A stretch of DNA of 64,000 nt, from contig OZ245062.1 in the NCBI GenBank assembly GCA_965224785.1, positions 2,480,001 to 2,544,000 of the forward strand, written 5' to 3'. A program made the position numbers and the translations under genes. This document shows positions 1 through 8,717 of the stretch, in pieces. The notes beneath the pieces are model-generated. The model was given only the letters and a program-made list of their open reading frames with translations. It was not told the DNA's origin and did not search any database. Within the stretch, counting starts at the first letter, position 1; each line of letters opens with the position of its first letter. The DNA comes from JALSNL01 sp036479585 (GTDB lineage Bacteria > Bacteroidota > Ignavibacteria > Ignavibacteriales > Melioribacteraceae).

Positions 1-1357
1 CTTGCAATGCAGAATTTGAAATAGCAATTGCATCTGCACCTAACATTAGTGCTTTGGTAAAATCTTCCGGCACACGTAAACCACCAGTAATGATAAGGGT
101 TACATCGCTTGCATTATTTTTATCCAAGTGCTTTCTTGCACGTGCAAGTGCTGGAATAGTTGGTATATTTATATTATCTCTAATTACAGATGGTGCTGCT
201 CCGGTACCCCCGCCTCTTCCATCAAGAATTATATAATCGGCTCCGGCTTCTAAAACAAAATCAATATCTTTTTCTATATGACTGGCAGCTATTTTGAAGC
301 CAATTGGAATGCCACTTGTACGTTCTCTAACTTCATTGGAAAAATCTTTGAAATCTTTTACTGTTTTTAGATTTGTAAAAGTTGCCGGACTAATAGCTGC
401 TTCCCCGATTTTAAGACCACGTACTTTTGCTATTTCCGGTGTAACTTTATTTCCAGGTAAGTGTCCTCCAGTTCCGGTCTTTGCACCTTGTCCACCTTTG
501 AAATGGAAGGCTTGAGCTTTTTTAATTTTATCCCAACTAAAACCAAATTGTCCCGAAGCTAATTCATAAAAGTATTTTGAATTGCTCTCTTGCTCTTCTG
601 GCAACATTCCACCTTCACCTGAACATATTCCAGTTCCAACAAGTTCCGCACCTTTCGATAAAGATATTTTTGCTTCTTTGGATAAGGCTCCAAATGACAT
701 ATCTGAAACAAAAATAGGAATGTTAATTTCTAAAGGTTTCTTTGCATTTTTTCCAATTACTACTTTCGTACTTACTGAATCATCATCCATCAAAGGCTTT
801 GTACTAAGTTGTGCTGGAAGATATTGAATGTCTTCCCATTTTGGAAGTGTGTTTCGGTCAACTCCCATAGATACTGTTGGTCCGTGGTGGCCGTAATTTT
901 TCAATCCATTTTTAGAAAGATTTTTTATATAACCTGTAAAAGGTTCAGTATTTTCGGGATGAGTATCTGCATATTTTCCTAAATACTCTTCTTCTTTAAA
1001 AGGAGAAGGATTCTTTTTTTCAAACTCTTTAATTTCTGCAAGGTCAACAAATAGGTTTCCATCTTTAGTTGCAGATTTAAATTTGAATAAAACTTCTTTA
1101 TTATTATACTCACTCACTCCGGTATCGTATCTATAATCCCAATAGTGTAAACCACAAATAATATTTTTCCCGCTAATTGAACCATCACTCAATAATGCTC
1201 CACGATGTAAACATCTACCGTACAGAACCGAAATGTTTTTGCCATCTTTAACTACTACCAAATCAGTATTGGATGCTTTTGCATAAGTAGTTTTTTTCTC
1301 TTTTAGTTTTTTTAGTTTTAATATTTTTACAGGTTTTTCTAATTTTTTGTAATTCAT
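1..1357 (-). CDS. Rieske-fused FMN-binding glutamate synthase family protein (3' end outside window)
   Basis: Partial: 452 codons read from an ATG at 1357 and run off the left edge. Residues ~25-105 form a Rieske ferredoxin-like domain with ligands C49-x-H51 and C68-x-x-H71. From ~residue 150 the protein matches the FMN-binding central domain of glutamate synthase (GltB-like), including GGQGAKTGTGGHLPG and DGRGGGTGAAPS, which in the family bind FMN and line the active site. The family makes or senses glutamate by FMN-dependent amino transfer, but these stand-alone fusions lack the glutaminase domain, so the true substrate is unknown. It starts 4 nt after the stop of the aldehyde dehydrogenase upstream, so the two are probably co-transcribed. 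Confidence 0.85.
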   Translation of the reverse strand, partial: MNYKKLEKPVKILKLKKLKEKKTTYAKASNTDLVVVKDGKNISVLYGRCLHRGALLSDGSISGKNIICGLHYWDYRYDTGVSEYNNKEVLFKFKSATKDGNLFVDLAEIKEFEKKNPSPFKEEEYLGKYADTHPENTEPFTGYIKNLSKNGLKNYGHHGPTVSMGVDRNTLPKWEDIQYLPAQLSTKPLMDDDSVSTKVVIGKNAKKPLEINIPIFVSDMSFGALSKEAKISLSKGAELVGTGICSGEGGMLPEEQESNSKYFYELASGQFGFSWDKIKKAQAFHFKGGQGAKTGTGGHLPGNKVTPEIAKVRGLKIGEAAISPATFTNLKTVKDFKDFSNEVRERTSGIPIGFKIAASHIEKDIDFVLEAGADYIILDGRGGGTGAAPSVIRDNINIPTIPALARARKHLDKNNASDVTLIITGGLRVPEDFTKALMLGADAIAISNSALQ

Positions 1358-1361
1358 AATT

Positions 1362-2765
1362 TTATAACACCTTACTTTTTATTACAAACATTTTCTCTCT
1401 CGTCATTTCGTGCATTGAATACGGAATTCCGCCCATACCAATTCCGGAAGAATCTCTGCCACCAAAAGGCATCCAGTCAACACGGAATGCAGTGTGGTCG
1501 TTAATCATAACAGCCGTTGCGTTTAATTTCTTCATTGTATCCATAGCTATTTCTAAATTGGAAGTAAATACAGATGCTTGAAATGCAAATGGTAACGAGT
1601 TAACTTTTTTGATTGCTTCATCTCTGTTTGAATATGAATATACACAAACTACCGGGCCAAATATTTCTTCTTTTGAAACGTGTACATTATCCGGAGGATT
1701 TAATAAAACTGTTGGTTCATAACAATACTTAGAAATTTTTTTTCCGCCACATAATAGCTTCGCCCCTTTATCCACAGCTTCATTAACCCATTCTTCAATT
1801 CGGTCAACTTCAAAAGAAGAAATAAGCGGTCCAACTTCTGTTTTACGATTTAGTGGATTTCCAACAATAAGTTTCTTTGCCATTTCAGCTAACTTCTTCG
1901 CAACTTTGTTACTTATACTTTTGTGAACAAAAACTTTCTGAACGGAAACACAAACTTGTCCGGCGTGATAAAAACCACCTTTAAGTAATGCTGGCAACAT
2001 TAAATTGATGTCTGCATCAGGCTCTACTATAACCGGAGCAGCTCCGCCGTGTTCAAGTGCACATCTTGTGCCGGGAGAAAGCTTAGACCTTAAGTACCAT
2101 CCAATTTTACCCGAACCAATAAACGAGAGATAATTTACTCGTTCATCCGTTACTAATTTTTCTGCATCTTTACTTTTGCAAATTAGCGATTGACACCAGC
2201 CTTTTGGAAGTCCAGCATCTTTTAGAATATCCATAAATGCCAAACAAGAAAGTGGAGTTGAACTTGCCGGCTTTATTATAACCGGGGATCCCACAGCTAT
2301 TGCTGGAACAGTTTGATGAACAGTTAAATTCAACGGATGATTGAATGCACTTATAGAAACTACAACTCCAATTGGTTCTCGCATTGTATAAGCAAGTCGG
2401 TTTACCGAAGACTTTGTATGACCCATTGGAATCTGTTCACCGTTTAACTGACTGATATGTTCAATTGCTAACTTCACTCCGTTGATAGCTCTTTCAACTT
2501 CTACTTTGGAATCCATATAAGGTTTGCCACCTTCCTGAGCAGCAATTTTGGTTAACTCTTCAACTCGCTCGCTCATAATTTTAACAACACGTTCCAATAT
2601 CTCAACTCGCTTATAAGTTGGTAACCACTTTGAACGATTGTTAAAAAGTTTGTGAGCAACCGACAAAGCTTTTTCAACTTCTTTTTCTCCAACAAGTGGA
2701 ATTTCTTTAATTAACTTATTGTCGTACGGGGATATTACTTTTAATGTTGTCATAAAAAACACCAT
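1362..2765 (-). CDS. Aldehyde dehydrogenase family protein (NAD(P)+-dependent)
   Basis: About 467 aa, normal for the ALDH superfamily, which oxidises aldehydes to acids or acyl-CoA with NAD(P)+. Visible landmarks are the oxyanion Asn in SISAFNHPLN (N142), the general base Glu238 in LEHGG and the nucleophilic Cys272 in HAGQVCVSVQ. The E-H-G-G variant of the usual E-L-G-G resembles the lactaldehyde/succinate-semialdehyde-type cluster, but the substrate cannot be assigned. The first ATG (2765) adds only MVFF. The ATG at 2753 (MTTLKVISPYD) fits family N-termini better. No clear ribosome-binding site precedes either. First gene of a two-gene unit with the Rieske/glutamate synthase-like gene. Confidence 0.85.
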   Translation of the reverse strand: MVFFMTTLKVISPYDNKLIKEIPLVGEKEVEKALSVAHKLFNNRSKWLPTYKRVEILERVVKIMSERVEELTKIAAQEGGKPYMDSKVEVERAINGVKLAIEHISQLNGEQIPMGHTKSSVNRLAYTMREPIGVVVSISAFNHPLNLTVHQTVPAIAVGSPVIIKPASSTPLSCLAFMDILKDAGLPKGWCQSLICKSKDAEKLVTDERVNYLSFIGSGKIGWYLRSKLSPGTRCALEHGGAAPVIVEPDADINLMLPALLKGGFYHAGQVCVSVQKVFVHKSISNKVAKKLAEMAKKLIVGNPLNRKTEVGPLISSFEVDRIEEWVNEAVDKGAKLLCGGKKISKYCYEPTVLLNPPDNVHVSKEEIFGPVVCVYSYSNRDEAIKKVNSLPFAFQASVFTSNLEIAMDTMKKLNATAVMINDHTAFRVDWMPFGGRDSSGIGMGGIPYSMHEMTREKMFVIKSKVL

Positions 2766-3222
2766 TATATTTATAGAATGTTAACTCTAAAATACGAGTT
2801 TTATTTTTTAACAACACTCAAAAAATGGTTGTCTTTGTGTTTATTAAAAATAATTTTACAATTGTTTTTTTGCGTACCATCTACGAAGAGATTTTTTTAT
2901 GGAATTGAACAGATGCACTTTGAAAAATAAATAAATTCCAAAGAATAATGGCAATGTGAAAGTTGGTTATTCTGAGGAGTTATCTGCCCAACCGAAGTTT
3001 AAAGGTTTGATACATTGCCTAAAACAGATACAAATAATTCTTAATACAAAGAGAATAAAATTCCATTTTTAAAAGAAGGAGTTTTGGGGAAAGGATTGTT
3101 GTGTGAGTTAGTGTAATGTTTGTATTACCACCGAATATTTCACTATTATTTTTATTACGATTTGTGAAAATTCCTTCAATGGCAATTGAGTTTCTTATTT
3201 CATCTCGAAACAGAGAAAACCA
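2766..3222. other. 457-bp gap with remnant coding sequence
   Basis: No intact gene seen. On the minus strand, directly after the TAG stop of the Fic fragment (3223-3225), the same frame stays open for about 55 codons. It contains FRDEIRNSIAIEGIFTNR, which resembles the SxxIEG N-terminal signature of Fic-family proteins. This suggests decayed coding DNA. The part closest to the aldehyde dehydrogenase (2766-3000) should hold its promoter, but I see no clear -35/-10. Confidence 0.4.
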
Positions 3223-3615
3223 CTAGCTGTTTGATACGACAATAAGATTAACATTTTTCTTTCTAAACTTATTTATATCTTCTTTTAATTGTTTCATCAC
3301 TAAGAATCCATACATTATAATTTTGTGTTCCGAACTATTACTATAGTTATTGTTTATTTTCTCTGCAACAGTAGATTTGAACAATTCATCTTGCGTAGTA
3401 ATTATATTCTCAATTGCAGAACTAGCTTGTGTTTCTTGCAAATTGATTGTATCGATAAAAAGAGTTGGGTTTGGTAGATTTATTATTGCTCCTTTTAATT
3501 CTGATAATGCACGACTGGCTGATATTTTTTTTTTAAGTATTACAGTGTTTTCTATCTCTACATTTGGCGGTAAGAGTGGTAAACTGTTGTATGGTTTTTG
3601 GGGGTTATATCTCAT
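3223..3615 (-). pseudogene. Truncated Fic family protein, N-terminal domain only
   Basis: 130 aa matching the N-terminal (Fic_N) part of Fic adenylyltransferases: LPLLPPNVEIE, the A-x-x-x-L-x-x-L-K-G helix, and SSAIENI, the (S/T)-x-x-x-E-(G/N) inhibitory motif that blocks ATP in intact Fic enzymes. The catalytic HPFxxGNGR core is absent, so AMP transfer is not possible. The frame stops at a TAG and continues with a second SIAIEG-like stretch, which points to decay or recombination between Fic genes. An alternative is a genuine small antitoxin-like protein, as in split class I Fic systems, but no toxin partner lies nearby. Confidence 0.55.
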
Positions 3616-4002
3616 TTTTCCACCTTAATCGAATAGAAGTAATTTTCACACTTGTTAAATCTACATAGGTAAAAATAATGAATATTTACTCTTGTTCTAA
3701 GCTTTGTAATATAAAAACCCACACAAACAAAACTACATTCGCGGGGGTTGGAGGAATATTAAAATTTTCTTTCTAACCAAATGGTTAGTAACCAATCGGT
3801 GAGAACTATAGAATTATAAGAGCCCAATCTACACTTAATAGGTAAATTGGTCTTGTTACAATTTTTTCTCTTTTTAATCTCGGCATAGTTACCTTGTCCA
3901 CCTTTTTGTTGGGCGGGTAAATACGAAACTGGATTTTTTCAGGTTTCCAGCCTCCCTTTCTCTGGTTTCTCCTTTTATGCTTTTTATCTCACATCTAAGT
4001 TT
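3616..4002. other. Gap downstream of FISUMP peptidase; conserved 3' flank
   Basis: No gene seen. Read on the minus strand this is the 3' flank of the peptidase/FISUMP gene. It contains TAACTATGCCGAGA (3878-3891), nearly identical to TAGCTATGCCGAGA found 3' of another FISUMP gene at 40792-40805. The similarity continues weakly on either side, so the flank may have been copied with the gene. Confidence 0.4.
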
Positions 4003-6402
4003 CTAATCCTTTAAGCACCTTACGCTAAAACCATAGTCCTTCTCTAGATTATAGAAATGCACAGGACTGCCATCGTAATATAGCCCAATTATGCTAGAAG
4101 TACTATTATTGGACTCAGTCGAACTCCAGAAGTCTGTGTAGTAACTCATATAAGAGAAATTTCCACTACCGAAATTCCTATAGCCTGTAAACAAGGCCGA
4201 GAAGCCGGTTTCGTTGGTAGCTGTGTATCCACTTGTTGTTTGGCTTTCTTCTACTAACTTACCTGCTTCATTATTTGCATACGTTACTAATGTTTGCATT
4301 TCCGAATAGGTTGGGATATGCCAACCGGTTGGACAAATACCTTGCACACCTTCTGTTGTTAAATGCTGCATAGCTTCGTTCCATTGGTATAACCCGCCAT
4401 AAGTAACACAATTGGTTGCAATATTATTATAACAGTATTTTTCTATTGTACCGTTATCGCTCATTTCCTCATCACCTTGAACCATATTCCCTATATCTAG
4501 ATTTTCACTAAGCCAACATTGATCACCAATTTGGATAGTACTATAAATTTTATTTCCATAATTAACATTTGAGGGACAAGTTTCTAAACTAACCAACTCT
4601 GAACTCATTATAGATAAATGATTTCTATGCCTAACTACAACATAATGCTCTGAAGTACTTAACCCCTTAAAACTAAGACTACTTGTTCCGTCTAACTCTA
4701 CTATCATTCCATCGCTTTTTAAGAAACCTGCTCTTTTGGCTACAGTAGAACTAGCATCAGTATCTGTTCTTAATTCTACTAAAATCCAATCTACAACATT
4801 TGCTGGTATAGATGTTACACTTTCTGCGCCACCATAATTCCAAGGTGATTGATTAAATGGTTGAATAAGAGGTATAACTACTTGTGTATTTAACGTTGTT
4901 GACATTGAACCATTAGAATATTTTCCCTCAAGAAAAATCTTTGTACTAAAAAAAATATCTGAAGATTGATCATAAATATTTACGTAAATGGGATTAAGAT
5001 GTTCGGTATTTGTTGGTATTTCGGATGATGTATAAATATTTGTTGGTATTCCACTTGTATAGTCTTCATACATTTCAATAGAAAATGACTTTATTGTTCC
5101 AGTTGTTGTCGATTCCCTATCATACACCTTCATAAAAAAAAGATTGACATCATCCATATAAGGTTTGAACTCGGTTATATCCACAACAATCGGATTATTT
5201 GGATATGGAAAATCTCCACCATTAGAGTAAAAGTTGTCAAAATACTTTAGTGTATCCGGAAATGTTGGGACACCAATTCCAAAATCAATTCGATTTTCAC
5301 CACGTTTATTATGCTCCATTTCAAAGACAGCAACCATTTCTGGTGTATAATTTACATAGTTTTCATAGAAAAATGTATAGCCAACTCTTTGTCTCATACA
5401 CTCATAAGATATATATAAATAACCATCGGCTATATTTTCCCAACCTCCTTCACCCCAGGAATTAACAACTTTAAATGCTCCATAAGTATTTGAATTGCCC
5501 GATTCTGTGAATGGTCCATAAGTATCATCATATCCAACTATAGTGTTAGCATGATTTGTACCAGTAGGATTATAATTATCTAATGTCCAAAAATCGGTCG
5601 AAGTTAAGGATGAATAGTAACCTGCATTGATAGAAATTATCGCTAAATTTCCTTCAGAAATGAATTGCTTTAAATCTTCAATTTCTGGATAAGTATCTAG
5701 TGACATATAACCGTAACCTGTTTGAGAACGATACCAGGGAGCTTGTCTCCATGCATCTTCTGTTGGCCAGGTAGTATGATCACTTGGATTATATGGCATT
5801 CTGTCCCAAGTGCAACATCCTAAACGTTCTAATAGGTTCATATTGTCTAAGTAATATGAACCATGGTCTTCACCATCATTTACCTGATGATAAATGAAAT
5901 CCGGACTAAATATTTTATCTTGATAAGAAGCACTTGGATAGCCATAATATCCACCCTCCCAAAGACAGGAAGATAAATCCCAATTATGTTCTTTTGCCTC
6001 CTGAAAAGTTTTTACATAATAACCACTTGCCCATGATACACAAGAACCCTCTCCATCCTGATTGCCAATTGGAGGAAACCAATTTGTTGCAGAATTATCA
6101 TGACTTGGTGAAGCAATTGCACGTCCAGTTGGGAATTCAATTCGATCAATAAGTAGAGATTGATTCTTCATTTCTATCCATTGTTCAGCAGTCGGAGGTT
6201 TTAATCCTGTACCATGTCCGTTAAATTTTTTGTTGTAGTTTTTACCTTCCTCATAAGTTCCAGTATAATTTTTAAACTTAGTAAACTCAGAATCGGACAT
6301 AACTCTTTTAAATAATTTAACTTCTTGAGCAGATATTTGTATTGTTAATACATATATAAAAAAAAGGAAAACAGATAATGGAATAGTTTTTTTTAGAATC
6401 AT
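4003..6402 (-). CDS. Secreted papain-like cysteine peptidase with C-terminal FISUMP domain
   Basis: 799 aa. Residues 1-25 are a Sec signal peptide ending SAQ. Residues ~100-340 are a C1A papain-like peptidase: oxyanion Gln115, nucleophile Cys121 (GSCVSWASG), His284 (GTNHANTIVGYDD) and Asn314 (VVNSWG) are all present, so it should be active. A beta-rich segment follows (~345-450). Then comes a secreted-protein module (~480-605) with VDWILVELR and HRNHLSIMSS, and a C-terminal FISUMP domain (~610-799) with QCWLSENL, YGGLYQWNEAMQ, GICPTGWHIPT and the terminal VRCLKD. FISUMP function is unknown; it is a surface or secreted domain common in Fibrobacteres and Bacteroidota. The target protein cannot be inferred. 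Monocistronic. Confidence 0.85.
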   Translation of the reverse strand: MILKKTIPLSVFLFFIYVLTIQISAQEVKLFKRVMSDSEFTKFKNYTGTYEEGKNYNKKFNGHGTGLKPPTAEQWIEMKNQSLLIDRIEFPTGRAIASPSHDNSATNWFPPIGNQDGEGSCVSWASGYYVKTFQEAKEHNWDLSSCLWEGGYYGYPSASYQDKIFSPDFIYHQVNDGEDHGSYYLDNMNLLERLGCCTWDRMPYNPSDHTTWPTEDAWRQAPWYRSQTGYGYMSLDTYPEIEDLKQFISEGNLAIISINAGYYSSLTSTDFWTLDNYNPTGTNHANTIVGYDDTYGPFTESGNSNTYGAFKVVNSWGEGGWENIADGYLYISYECMRQRVGYTFFYENYVNYTPEMVAVFEMEHNKRGENRIDFGIGVPTFPDTLKYFDNFYSNGGDFPYPNNPIVVDITEFKPYMDDVNLFFMKVYDRESTTTGTIKSFSIEMYEDYTSGIPTNIYTSSEIPTNTEHLNPIYVNIYDQSSDIFFSTKIFLEGKYSNGSMSTTLNTQVVIPLIQPFNQSPWNYGGAESVTSIPANVVDWILVELRTDTDASSTVAKRAGFLKSDGMIVELDGTSSLSFKGLSTSEHYVVVRHRNHLSIMSSELVSLETCPSNVNYGNKIYSTIQIGDQCWLSENLDIGNMVQGDEEMSDNGTIEKYCYNNIATNCVTYGGLYQWNEAMQHLTTEGVQGICPTGWHIPTYSEMQTLVTYANNEAGKLVEESQTTSGYTATNETGFSALFTGYRNFGSGNFSYMSYYTDFWSSTESNNSTSSIIGLYYDGSPVHFYNLEKDYGFSVRCLKD

Positions 6403-7070
6403 TCAGGATCTCTATTTTAATTACTAAGAAATAACTACTAAACATGATGGAGATTTTTTCTAGGTTTTATATATAATTTTACTTCGTACAATTATTACTA
6501 TATATTTCCAGCACTTAATCAAGTAACTATATTCAGTATCAGCTATTTAATTTTTAAAAACATTTTAACCTAATTCTTATAAAAAAATCTTTTGCGAAAA
6601 AGAAAAAATTAAATATTGATATGCAACATACCAAATCTTTTATAAAAAGACTGTGATATCTAGCATACACGACTATTTATCTTTTTATTTGTTTTTTTTA
6701 GTTTAAATTAAAAAAATGTTTAAAGGTGAACACTCTTTTGAATTTTTTTTTATAAAGTACTTTAAGTTTTAATCTAAATGCAGAAGTAGGTACTTCCAAT
6801 TATTATAAACAGAATTAGTTTAAATTTTAAAATATGGATTTGAGAAAAGTATCTTGTGTCAAGTCAAGCATAAAATAAGGTTTAATGTTAATATTTCACA
6901 GTCCCGAAAACTTTCGAGACTGTGAATAAAATGACTTGTAATGTTAAATTATAATTTAAAAAAAATGAGATATTCATTCAAAGAATGAAATTAGAGAAAG
7001 AGATTATAGCTATAATTTATATTAAAACTACTACAACTTTGTTCAACAAAATAAAACTAAATAATATTCT
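6403..7070. other. 668-bp AT-rich gap
   Basis: No ORF with a recognisable product and no tRNA. It holds the upstream region of the peptidase gene (minus) and a strong hairpin at 6896-6925. The middle has A/T runs and no clear promoter consensus. Confidence 0.6.
6896..6925. repeat. Palindromic hairpin with a CCCGAAA..TTTCGAGAC core
   Basis: Arms TCACAGTC and GACTGTGA (8 bp) enclose an inner CGAAA/TTTCG stem. The core CCCGAAAACTTTCGAGAC recurs as CCCGAAAGCTTTCGAGAC at ~59153-59170, so this is a dispersed palindromic repeat as well as a possible terminator. No run of T follows directly on either strand. Confidence 0.6.
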
Positions 7071-7271
7071 TTATACAAAAAGTGTAATAGTAACTGCAGC
7101 TAAAGCAACAAAATAAACTACGCCAAGGTAAATTTTTATTTGTTCAATATCTGTATCGCTAATTCTATTAATTACAGAATTTATTGCTCTTTTTGCATCC
7201 GAATGGTTTAGTTCATCAATTGTTAGTTCTGAAGCTTCTATATTATGTATATCTTTTTCCTCTTGAGGCAT
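7071..7271 (-). CDS. Small C-terminally membrane-anchored protein, unknown function
   Basis: 66 aa. The first 45 residues are acidic and helix-forming (SELTIDELNHSDAKRAINSV). The last ~20 (YLGVVYFVALAAVTITLFV) form one transmembrane helix reaching the C-terminus, a tail-anchored layout. AAGGG lies about 9 nt before the ATG and can serve as ribosome-binding site. I do not recognise the family. It stands alone between long AT-rich gaps. Confidence 0.5.
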   Translation of the reverse strand: MPQEEKDIHNIEASELTIDELNHSDAKRAINSVINRISDTDIEQIKIYLGVVYFVALAAVTITLFV

Positions 7272-7675
7272 AGAGTTTTTCCCTTATGAAATTTAATAAG
7301 ATGTATGCTAATTTTATGCCACAACTTTATATAGCTAAAGCAAAGGGAATATTGTGATTAAAGTCATATTAAGAAGTGAAAACAAAGATTATTATCTCAT
7401 AAGTGAACATTCAATATAATTTTTTAAAAATTATTGGATTTATGATTGGCGAATATTAGCCGAAAGAATAATTTTATTACTAAAAAGAGGTTAAAGTTAC
7501 CTGTAAAACTGGTAATTGATTTTGTTATGTAGAAGGTATTATTAGAAACCTCTGAAAAATTTAATTTCAGATTAGAGTATTTCATACTGAGCGGAGTCGA
7601 AGTATAAAAATAGCTCAATTTACTGGTTCGACTCCACCACCATGACTGTCAATACAATTTCTCAGAGGTTTCTTT
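7272..7675. other. 404-bp gap holding a nested palindromic repeat
   Basis: No believable gene. Its right half is a repeat structure (7544-7673) next to the end of ftsX. The small open frame across 7424-7618 crosses that repeat and shows no gene features. Confidence 0.6.
7544..7673. repeat. Inverted repeat with a palindromic element in its loop (ftsX 3' end)
   Basis: Outer arms AGAAACCTCTGA (7544-7555) and TCAGAGGTTTCT (7662-7673) are perfect over 12 bp, and after one mismatch five more bases (AAATT) also pair. Between them, 7582-7646 is a family-3 dispersed element: TCATACTGAGCGGAGTCGAAG and, inverted, a diverged copy ending CCATGAC. Either the outer arms were the ftsX terminator and the element landed in the loop, or the outer arms are the ends of a larger element. 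Confidence 0.6.
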
Positions 7676-8545
7676 TTATTTTTTATTAATCTTTAGTGAA
7701 ACCTTAAATGTTGAGAACCAACTTCCCAAAAACCCTAAGACAATTCCTAATAGAATAATGAAAGGAATAAAATAATAATTAGTATTACTCAAAGGTAAAT
7801 TATAGTAAACTTTTTTCATCAAATTTATAAAAATAAAATACGAGCCTAAGCATAAAGTAGCGGCAAACAAGCCCATTAACATTCCATTCATAAGGATAGG
7901 AATTTTAATTGTACTAAGTTTAGCTCCAACCAACTTCATTGTATTATATTGTTGCATTCTTGAAGACAACATTAAACGGTTATTTGAATAGACCAAATAG
8001 ATAGAAAGCAAAACTAAAAATCCAGAAACTAAGTAAATTATTTTTTTTGATTTATTGATGTAATCTAGAATCTTTAATGTTAGAGAATAATCATAAGCAA
8101 CATCACTAATTCCTTTTATGCTTGTGAGTGATTTAACAATTGCAGAAATATTTTCAGTTGAAATACTATCTGATTTTAGTTTAACCGAATAAGAAGCTGG
8201 TAAAGGATTTTCTTCAAGAACACTTAAAAAATCTTCTCCCGTTTTTTTCTTCATGTTTTCTAAAGCTTCTTCTTTACTTATAAATTTATAAGAGTTTACA
8301 TAAACATTTTTAAATAACTTATCGGCTAAAGCTTTTGTTTCAGTTTCATTTAGAACATCACTTACAAATAAATTTACTTTTATATTGTCTTTAAGTTTTT
8401 TATTAATTGTTTTAGAAAAAACTACTAATCCTATTGAAGCACTTACAAATACAATTGCAATAGCAGTTGTTAAAATAATTAATAACGATGCAAATTTTGC
8501 TCGTAATAACGAATTAAAAGTTTCTTTCAGATAGTATAAGAACAT
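7676..8545 (-). CDS. ftsX: Cell division protein FtsX
   Basis: 289 aa, the usual size. It has an N-terminal transmembrane helix (~20-45), an extracytoplasmic loop (~50-165) containing the family's KFISKEEAL and PASYSVKL strings, then three more helices (~167-190, ~215-240, ~260-282). FtsX is the permease-like half of the FtsEX ABC complex; it couples ATP hydrolysis by FtsE to activation of cell-wall hydrolases outside the membrane at division. No ftsE is adjacent, as is common when the two genes are unlinked. The upstream gap (8546-8717) carries a family-1 repeat. Confidence 0.9.
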   Translation of the reverse strand: MFLYYLKETFNSLLRAKFASLLIILTTAIAIVFVSASIGLVVFSKTINKKLKDNIKVNLFVSDVLNETETKALADKLFKNVYVNSYKFISKEEALENMKKKTGEDFLSVLEENPLPASYSVKLKSDSISTENISAIVKSLTSIKGISDVAYDYSLTLKILDYINKSKKIIYLVSGFLVLLSIYLVYSNNRLMLSSRMQQYNTMKLVGAKLSTIKIPILMNGMLMGLFAATLCLGSYFIFINLMKKVYYNLPLSNTNYYFIPFIILLGIVLGFLGSWFSTFKVSLKINKK

Positions 8546-8629
8546 AGTTTCTCTTTTTAATGTGTTATGTAAAATTAACTTTTAAAATATAAGTAGTTCT
8601 AAAAATAAGCTAGCTTTCTAATATCTATT

Positions 8630-8705
8630 TGTCATTCCCAGCTTGACTGGGAATCCAGGACACAATAAATAAATGGATTTCCGATAAGGACATTCAGAAA
8701 AGACA
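8630..8705. repeat. Family-1 dispersed palindromic repeat
   Basis: Begins TGTCATTCCCAGCTTGACTG, followed by GGAATCCAG, then a spacer and GATTTCCGATAAGGACATTC ending near-inverted (AGAAAAGACA). At least seven related copies lie in the window (9874, 10870, 22401, 43515, 49824, 51243, 61222). Short, non-coding, self-complementary ends, always outside or at the end of genes: MITE/REP-like. Confidence 0.75.
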
Positions 8706-8717
8706 AAACTTATTTTT

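Noticed and set aside
6896..6925. Assignment of the hairpin as a certain terminator
   Set aside because: No T run follows on either strand and the nearest genes are 145 bp or more away; its core recurs at 59153, so repeat is the safer label.
7424..7618. 64-codon open frame on the minus strand
   Set aside because: Runs across the nested palindromic repeat, has no ribosome-binding site or domain, and its composition follows the repeat.
7625..7650. GGTTCGACTCCACCACCA, looking like the T arm and CCA end of a tRNA or tmRNA
   Set aside because: No acceptor, D or anticodon arms and no tmRNA 5' half lie upstream. The string is an inverted, diverged copy of the family-3 repeat unit at 7582.
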